The notes under the pieces were generated by a model. The model was not told the origin of the DNA. It searched no databases and saw only the letters and a program-made list of their open reading frames with translations. The translations under genes and the position numbers were made by a program. Positions 58,818 through 64,000 of a stretch of DNA of 64,000 bases are shown piece after piece (the first letter of the stretch is position 1; every line of letters starts with the position of its first letter). This DNA is from JAHBNG01 sp039028975 (lineage in GTDB: Bacteria > Chloroflexota > Anaerolineae > Caldilineales > Caldilineaceae): NCBI GenBank assembly GCA_039028975.1, contig JBCCHB010000052.1, positions 30,795 through 94,794 of the forward strand, given 5' to 3'.

Positions 58818-59027
58818 TTACTCCTCACTCCCTGCGCTCACATTTGGCGCATCGGGTGATTTGATCATCTGCTGTAGATAATCGACTAACTCATCTAGAC
58901 TGCTAAAGCCAACGCGTTCGTGGGTGTGTGCGTCTTCGAGAGAGGTGCGCCAGATCAAATGGCCTTGCTCCTTGACCTGCCACAGACGCAATAGGTATGC
59001 ATGGTAGCGATCTGGCTCGTGGTTCAT
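58818..59027 (-). CDS. Small conserved protein of 69 residues
   Basis: The ORF reads MNHEPDRYHAYLLRLWQVKE and continues with IWRTSLEDAHTHERVGFSSL and DELVDYLQQM. This pattern (AYLLRLWxV...WRxSLEDxxTxERxGFxSLxxLxxYL) recurs in short uncharacterised proteins of Chloroflexota, often near AfsR/SARP-type regulators, and I take it as real. It lies 37 bp upstream of the lipoprotein gene on the same strand. Function unknown. Confidence 0.65.
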   Translation of the reverse strand: MNHEPDRYHAYLLRLWQVKEQGHLIWRTSLEDAHTHERVGFSSLDELVDYLQQMIKSPDAPNVSAGSEE

Positions 59028-59158
59028 AGATTTGCCTTTGCGGGATTTCCCAGAAACGACTGGCTTTTACATCTTCTAAAGATAGCAGGCGACCGTGGCG
59101 GGAACGTGATGAGTTCGTAATGAGACCGTGAAGAAAATCGGGCACATTCCAAATTGGG

Positions 59159-59226
59159 CGAGTGCGTTGCACGGTTCAAGCATAATTCCAAGTGCCCATC
59201 TACCCGTGAACCGTGCAACGCACTCG
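59159..59226. repeat. 20-bp perfect inverted repeat hairpin
   Basis: CGAGTGCGTTGCACGGTTCA (59159-59178) and its exact reverse complement (59207-59226) enclose a 28-nt loop. It is the largest structure in the gene-free 59028-59344 stretch and lies between two divergent genes, upstream of the regulator promoter. No copy elsewhere in the window was found. Confidence 0.7.
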
Positions 59227-59261
59227 ATATCGACAGGCCGCATTCTTGTTGGGAGCTTACG

Positions 59262-59278
59262 CCTAGGAACATCCTAGG
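59262..59278. promoter_or_regulatory. 11-bp-period direct repeat (CCTAGG) before promoter
   Basis: CCTAGG occurs at 59262-59267 and 59273-59278, 11 bp apart and directly upstream of the -35 of the AfsR/SARP-type gene. Spacing matches the boxes upstream of the paralogous gene, though the sequence differs. Confidence 0.45.
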
Positions 59279-59281
59279 GGT

Positions 59282-59309
59282 TTGAAAAGAGCAAGGAATT
59301 ATGTATAAT
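59282..59309 (+). promoter_or_regulatory. Promoter of the right AfsR/SARP-type gene
   Basis: TTGAAA (59282-59287), a 16-nt spacer and a perfect TATAAT (59304-59309) precede the ATG at 59345 by 35 bp. Confidence 0.7.
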
Positions 59310-59344
59310 TGAAACGGCAATTCTTTGACGTTTCTACGAAAATC

Positions 59345-62300
59345 ATGGCTAGATTATCCATTTCCCTATTTGGGTCCATGCAGGTATTGCTAGATAACAT
59401 TCCAGTCTCTGGCTTTGCCTCTAAAAAGGCACAAGCCCTGCTGGCTTACCTAGCTGTCGAGAAGCGACCTCATAACCGCGACGAATTGGCGGCTCTGTTC
59501 TGGCCTGATTACATAAACACGTCAGCGCGCACCAACCTACGTAGTTCACTAGCTAATGTCCGCCGTGTCCTCTGTGATCATGACGCGTCGCCTCCCTTTT
59601 TCCATGTTTCTCGCCAGACAATTGCATTCAATCGGGCAAGCGATATCATGTTGGACATTGCGGACTTTGAGGGCTTATCGTCAAGCGAGGCAATCGGGCC
59701 GGAACTGGTACCACAACTTCAGACGGCTGTATCCAATGCGCAGGGGACATTTCTGGCCGGATTCTCCATTGCGGATAGCCCAGCATTTGAGGAATGGCTT
59801 CTGCTGCAACGAGAATATTTTGGCCGTCAGCTAAGTTTAGCACTCCGGCACCTCACTCATCATTACACAAAGGAAAAAGAGTACGGAACGGCTCTGGCCA
59901 ATGCGCGTCAGTGGGTGACACTCGATCCCTGGCAGGAAGAGGCTCATCGGGAAGTAATGAGTTTGCTAACCCTCAATGGGCAACGGAATGAAGCCCTTGT
60001 TCATTATGCCAATTGTCGCCGCACGCTGCTTGAAGAAGTCGGCGTTGAACCCTCGGATGAGACAACCCAACTCTTTGAGGAGATACGCAACGGCAATTTG
60101 AATGACGCTTCCGCCGAAGTGCGCGTCGATCCGGTAAAACACACCATTCCGCAACCCCTAACCCCCTTAATTGGGCGCAATGTTGTGCTAAATGAAGTGG
60201 GCGCACTCTTGACTACCGCTCATGTTCGGTTACTCACGATCATTGGCCCTGGCGGGATTGGTAAGACACATCTGGCATTGGAAGCAGCTCTGGCGCAACA
60301 GTCCCACTTCATACATGGCATGGCCTTGGTTTCTCTAGCACCGTTGATATCTGCTGATAGTATTGTCTCTACCATCGCAGAAGCGCTAAATTTTTCGTTT
60401 TACCAAAAAGTGACACCAGAAGAGCAAATCCTCGATTACCTACGGCAAAAGCAGCTGCTATTGGTGATGGACAACTATGAGCATCTGGTCGAGGATACGA
60501 GACTCGTCACCAAACTACTGGCGGGCGCGCCTGACCTCAAAATTCTTGCTACGTCTCGGGTCCGCCTGCAAATCCGGGGTGAACAGCTCTATCCGCTGGC
60601 CGGTCTAGACTATCCAAATGAGAAGCGATGGTCTCCACTGCTTGTTGGCGAAAACAGCCAGGACCAGCAAGCCCTCTTCAGCGCCTTAGCTCTTTTTGTC
60701 CAACAGGCGCAGCAGCAGCAGCCCGACTTTGCGCTGACTTCGGAGAATATAGGTGACGTGATTCGCATTTGCCAACTGGTCCACGGCATGCCTTTAGGTA
60801 TCATATTGGCTGCTGCTTGGATCACACTGCTTACGCCACATGAGATTGCCGCTGAAATCGCACGCAGCTTTAATTTTTTGCGGGCCGATAGTCATGGTCT
60901 TCCCGTGCGTCACCAGAGCCTCCAAGCGGTTTTTTCCCATACTTGGTCCCTTCTCTCAGAACGTGAGCAGATGATCTTTCAGCAGATGTCTGTTTTTCGT
61001 GGCGGCTTTACTCAAGACGCAGTACAAGCTGTCACCGGAGCAATGCTCTCTGATCTGTTGGTGTTAGTCAATAAATTCTTAATCCATCGAGTACCGGATG
61101 GTCGCTACATGATTCATGAACTTGTGCGCCAATTTGCGGCACAAAAGCTGACTGAATCATCGGTGGATGAGATGATGGCTCAACAACGACATTGCGCATT
61201 TTTCTCTACATTTCTGTCTCAACGCAGGAACGACATTAGGGGGCAAAGACAACAAGACGCCATCATCGAGATTGAAGTAGATAGTGAAAATGTGCGCATC
61301 GCTTGGCAATGGGCTGCCGAGCATGGTGAGATTGAACACCTGGACCGCTCCATTGATACATTGGCCTTATTTTATGAGTGGCGAGGACGCTATCAAGATG
61401 GGTTGACCGCCTGCCGCATGGCGGTTGAGCATCTAAGTGGGCTGAATGATGGCGAGGCAATTCGTGTGCAAATTAGACTATTGATCTGGCAAGCATCCTT
61501 TAACCGTCTGTTGGGACATCGCGCTCGCTCCTCAAATCTAACACGAAAAAGCTTGAATCTGTTGAATAGCTCTGCGCTTGTTGAACAGGACCTTTGGCGT
61601 GAAAAAGCGGCAACCTATCTTGAGCTAGGTCGGCAAGCGGAACACATAACGGTGATTAGAGAGTGGCTAGAGAGGTCGCTTGCCATATACCGCGCTCGCA
61701 ATGATACTTGGGGAACAGCACAGGCACTGCACATTTTGGGAATACAAATAGGTCACAAAAGTACCTATGATAAAACGGGCCGCAAGAGCGCATATCAATA
61801 TAACCCAGATTTTCTTGAAGAAAGCCTTCAACTGCGTCGTACATTGGGTGACCAACGCGGCATTGCTGAGGTGCTAATGAGCCAAGGATTCATTGCAATA
61901 CTTCGGAGTCAAGCCGCGGAGGGAGAAATTCTGCTGAAACAGAGCTTAAGTATTAGCAAGGAGATGGGTGATAGGTTACTTCTTTCTGGAAGTCTAAGTC
62001 GTCAGGGTATTGGCTATTGGTTTAGTGGGAGATTTGAAGAAGCTTACGCCTTAATTTCAGAAGAACTAGAGATCTGGCAGGAGTTGGGAAACCGCGAAAT
62101 GTTTGCTCTAGCTACTTCAACACACTCTGTAATAGTCGCAAATTTAGGACGTTTTTCACAGGCCCGTAGCAAAGCCGAAAGCGCACTTGAACTTGTAAAA
62201 GAGTTCAGTGACCTATGGGGAATCTCTTGGGCTCTCTGGCATCTAGGTTTTGCAATTTTGGGCGAGGGGGCGTCCAATGAGGCAGAACAGTTATTGGCAG

Positions 62301-62716
62301 AGAGTATTGCCATGCACAAGGAGATCGGATGGCGAGGCCGGGAGCATGAGGTCCTGACCACTCTTGGATTTGCAAAAGTGAAATCTGGTGAAGTCGATCA
62401 GGCGCAACGCGTTCTGACTCCAGTTCTGGCGATGGCGCTTGAAAACCGCTTTCAGCGCACAGCCATTGAAGGGATCTGTCTTGCTGCGATCTTATCGGCT
62501 GTGCAAAACAAATCGGAACGCGCCGTCGAACTCTATGCTTTGGCACAACGCTATCCATATATCGCCAATTCGCGGTGGTTTGCCGATGTCATTGGCATAG
62601 AGATCGCAAAAGCCGCAGAGTTGTTGGCTCCAGAGGTTATCCTAGCGGCTCGTGAACGAGGTAGTAAGCGTGATCTGTGGAAAACGGTGGCTGAACACTC
62701 GCAAGGTTCCACCTAA
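59345..62716 (+). CDS. AfsR/SARP-type transcriptional regulator, paralogue of 52713-56057
   Basis: Start at ATG 59345 aligns with the other regulator (MARLSISLFGSMQVLLDNIP against MPRLSISLLGLLQVKLHGNP). The 1123-residue protein has the same order: OmpR-like DNA-binding domain, BTAD domain (EEAHREVMSLLTLNGQRNEA), STAND ATPase with Walker A GPGGIGKTHLA near residue 301 and LLLVMDNYEHLV, and TPR-like C-terminal half ending in AVELYALAQRYPYIANSRWF, nearly the same as its paralogue. The two diverge in the repeat region, suggesting different activating signals. Confidence 0.9.
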   Translation: MARLSISLFGSMQVLLDNIPVSGFASKKAQALLAYLAVEKRPHNRDELAALFWPDYINTSARTNLRSSLANVRRVLCDHDASPPFFHVSRQTIAFNRASDIMLDIADFEGLSSSEAIGPELVPQLQTAVSNAQGTFLAGFSIADSPAFEEWLLLQREYFGRQLSLALRHLTHHYTKEKEYGTALANARQWVTLDPWQEEAHREVMSLLTLNGQRNEALVHYANCRRTLLEEVGVEPSDETTQLFEEIRNGNLNDASAEVRVDPVKHTIPQPLTPLIGRNVVLNEVGALLTTAHVRLLTIIGPGGIGKTHLALEAALAQQSHFIHGMALVSLAPLISADSIVSTIAEALNFSFYQKVTPEEQILDYLRQKQLLLVMDNYEHLVEDTRLVTKLLAGAPDLKILATSRVRLQIRGEQLYPLAGLDYPNEKRWSPLLVGENSQDQQALFSALALFVQQAQQQQPDFALTSENIGDVIRICQLVHGMPLGIILAAAWITLLTPHEIAAEIARSFNFLRADSHGLPVRHQSLQAVFSHTWSLLSEREQMIFQQMSVFRGGFTQDAVQAVTGAMLSDLLVLVNKFLIHRVPDGRYMIHELVRQFAAQKLTESSVDEMMAQQRHCAFFSTFLSQRRNDIRGQRQQDAIIEIEVDSENVRIAWQWAAEHGEIEHLDRSIDTLALFYEWRGRYQDGLTACRMAVEHLSGLNDGEAIRVQIRLLIWQASFNRLLGHRARSSNLTRKSLNLLNSSALVEQDLWREKAATYLELGRQAEHITVIREWLERSLAIYRARNDTWGTAQALHILGIQIGHKSTYDKTGRKSAYQYNPDFLEESLQLRRTLGDQRGIAEVLMSQGFIAILRSQAAEGEILLKQSLSISKEMGDRLLLSGSLSRQGIGYWFSGRFEEAYALISEELEIWQELGNREMFALATSTHSVIVANLGRFSQARSKAESALELVKEFSDLWGISWALWHLGFAILGEGASNEAEQLLAESIAMHKEIGWRGREHEVLTTLGFAKVKSGEVDQAQRVLTPVLAMALENRFQRTAIEGICLAAILSAVQNKSERAVELYALAQRYPYIANSRWFADVIGIEIAKAAELLAPEVILAARERGSKRDLWKTVAEHSQGST

Positions 62717-62786
62717 ACCAACAAGTCGGTGCAGGTTGAAAGTTGAATGTAGGAAGTTGGATGTAGTAAGTGAATGTGGCAGATTG

Positions 62787-63305
62787 ATGATTAAACTGTA
62801 CGCTCCTAAACAGTGGATCGTTCTATGGCAGCTGCGCTTTGCCCAGTTAGCAGAGAATGGCGTTCACCTTTCCGAAAATGCGATTCCCACCGTTCCCGGC
62901 CTCCCAGAGAACGACGAATATGAATGGGATATGAACCACATTGACGAAGTCTACCTCAGCGGCGGCGGTGGATTCTGGCTGGCCTGGCAAGATGAAGAGC
63001 CGGTTGGCTATGTCGGTGCCCAAGATCTAGGTGAGGTCGTTGAGTTGCGCCGAATGTACGTGAAAGCAGCGCACCGTCGCCAAGGGATTGGTACGCTGCT
63101 CGTTCAAGCCCTCATAAAGCACTGCCGAGAGCAAGGCATGAAGGCTGTGGAACTGTGGACGCCTGAAGATGGCGAAGGTCGTTTACTCTACAATCGGCTC
63201 GGATTTCAGACGGTAGATAGTCCTTTGCTTGGTTTTGAAGCAGTAGAGCAAGCGACGCGGCGAGGACCTAATCACCAAGAGATTCGGATGCGGTTGGCGC
63301 TATAG
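62787..63305 (+). CDS. GNAT N-acetyltransferase
   Basis: ATG 62787 begins MIKLYAPKQWIVLWQLRFAQ; earlier in-frame starts would overlap the regulator gene. The 172-residue GNAT has LRRMYVKAAHRRQGIGTLLV, with the R-R-x-x-G-I-G acetyl-CoA loop, and LLYNRLGFQTV as closing motif. The 70 bp upstream are low-complexity (gaatgtaggaagttggatg) and without a good ribosome binding site. Substrate unknown. Confidence 0.84.
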   Translation: MIKLYAPKQWIVLWQLRFAQLAENGVHLSENAIPTVPGLPENDEYEWDMNHIDEVYLSGGGGFWLAWQDEEPVGYVGAQDLGEVVELRRMYVKAAHRRQGIGTLLVQALIKHCREQGMKAVELWTPEDGEGRLLYNRLGFQTVDSPLLGFEAVEQATRRGPNHQEIRMRLAL

Positions 63306-63349
63306 AAGAACTGCTCCGGCAAACGTATGTTGGTCCTCCCGTTGCAGTT

Positions 63350-64000
63350 TCATTCTAATTCAACATCAGGCATTATGATGATCCCTTCGCTGACGACGAT
63401 TAATCCCTCCGGCTCACATGGGGCATCGTCCAGTTCCTCTACCGTGGTCGCAACCCAAAGGATCCTGCCGCCTTCAAATTCACCAGTGCCATGGCCCCGG
63501 TGAATGGCGATGAATCCGTCATCTGGCATCAATATGCCTTGACCAGGCGCAACCCAAGTTGCGTTCGGGTAGGCATCTGGATATTGGGTGAGGTTCACCA
63601 TGAAATAGTCACCAATCGGATCCTGAGCCGGTTCCAATTCAAAATGTCCCGCTGTCATGGGTTCTACGGAGATATTAGCGCTACCGTCTGGACAAGAAAG
63701 ATCATAATCAACGAATTCCGTTACGCTTATCCCACTGTCCGCTTCAACCATCTCCGACAAGATTACCCCTTCCAGCTTTACTACCGGTCCCACCGGTTCG
63801 CATGGAAGCTCATCAATCCCCTCCGCAGGCGTTGCAGTGAGCACAATTCTGCTTCCCTCCAATGCACCGACACCGTCGCCACGATGCATAACGACAAATC
63901 CCCCGTCTGGCATATCGAATCCCTCTCCTGGTACGACCCAGTGGGCATCAGGGAAGGCTGTTGGAAAAAACGTTGCATTCACAGAGAAATGCATCTCACC
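63350..64000 (-). CDS. HRGHGTG-repeat protein, C-terminal part (5' end outside window)
   Basis: The minus-strand frame stays open through the right edge (the bases at 63995-64000 encode Gly-Glu, continuing the repeat), so the N-terminus is missing. The visible 216 codons cover most of one repeat, with W-V-VPGEGFDMPDG, VVMHRGDGVG and DELPCEPVGPVVKLEGV, and one complete repeat with YDLSCPDGSANISVEPM, APGQGILMPDDGF, IAIHRGHGTG and PCEPEGLIVVSEGI. It is homologous to the lipoprotein at 57302 but more divergent. It is convergent with the GNAT gene. Confidence 0.75.
   Translation of the reverse strand, partial: GEMHFSVNATFFPTAFPDAHWVVPGEGFDMPDGGFVVMHRGDGVGALEGSRIVLTATPAEGIDELPCEPVGPVVKLEGVILSEMVEADSGISVTEFVDYDLSCPDGSANISVEPMTAGHFELEPAQDPIGDYFMVNLTQYPDAYPNATWVAPGQGILMPDDGFIAIHRGHGTGEFEGGRILWVATTVEELDDAPCEPEGLIVVSEGIIIMPDVELE

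Noticed and set aside
58903..59172. Minus-strand ORF of 89 codons overlapping the small protein gene
   Set aside because: It overlaps 58818-59027 in another frame, crosses the 20-bp hairpin and has no recognisable domain.
1..64000. CRISPR arrays, tRNA or rRNA genes
   Set aside because: No regularly spaced direct repeats and no T-loop or rRNA-like conserved stretch were seen by eye; a tRNA scan was not possible here.

Overview
The window reads as bacterial chromosome, most likely from the phylum Chloroflexota. That is inferred from the mix of families: Opp-type transporters without local ATPases, M20/M28 hydrolases, DUF4438 proteins, a Uma2 nuclease, very long AfsR/SARP-type regulators, many GNATs and abundant small intergenic inverted repeats. 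No rRNA, tRNA or CRISPR array was seen. Genes are dense, mostly start with ATG behind purine-rich ribosome binding sites, and form short operons.

1-17.6 kb (left arm, nearly all minus strand): the tail of a VOC protein and a decayed AraC regulator are followed by a phosphotriesterase-like hydrolase, a cysteine-less isochorismatase-like protein, a Uma2 nuclease, two M20 peptidases, two GNATs, a PqqD-like protein, an M28-like hydrolase and a VapBC-type toxin-antitoxin pair. Then come an Opp/Dpp-type transporter (binding protein and two permeases), a metal-dependent hydrolase, a Gfo/Idh/MocA oxidoreductase and a fused double isochorismatase-like protein. 17.6-27.6 kb (right arm, plus strand) diverges from it: a second Opp/Dpp-type transporter, two DUF4438 paralogues around a small winged-helix protein, an SDR, a VOC protein, a double-VOC protein and a dihydroorotase/allantoinase-type cyclic amidohydrolase. 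The divergent promoter region carries a perfect 20-bp palindrome and a partial copy, each about 120 bp from one of the two flanking start codons. The arms look like a coordinately controlled import and breakdown locus for a small amide, peptide or cyclic ureide; the substrate is unknown.

27.6-28.5 kb is a scar zone: a ComM/YifB C-terminal fragment, an IS1-family transposase remnant, a small ORF, and a candidate structured RNA with its own extended -10 promoter and two tandem terminators. 28.5-49 kb is an accessory region rich in enzymes resembling antibiotic-modifying families: four nucleotidyltransferase-like proteins (three clearly paralogous), an APH-type kinase, an AAC(3)-type acetyltransferase, three GNATs, a beta-lactamase-fold serine hydrolase, an ABC exporter, an adenosine-deaminase-like protein, a double methyltransferase and an AEC transporter. 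MITE-like and REP-like inverted repeats punctuate it. 49-52.7 kb holds a sulfatase, an ArsR/SRPBCC pair with a clear promoter and operator, and a small membrane protein.

52.7-64 kb is framed by two divergent, paralogous AfsR/SARP-type regulators (1114 and 1123 aa). Each has 11-bp-period direct repeats upstream of a good promoter. Between them are a secreted SnoaL-like protein, a lipoprotein with two copies of an unrecognised ~133-residue repeat (signature HRGHGTG) and a small protein. A second protein with the same repeat runs off the right edge. All functions are family-level calls made by reading the sequence; no database search was run.
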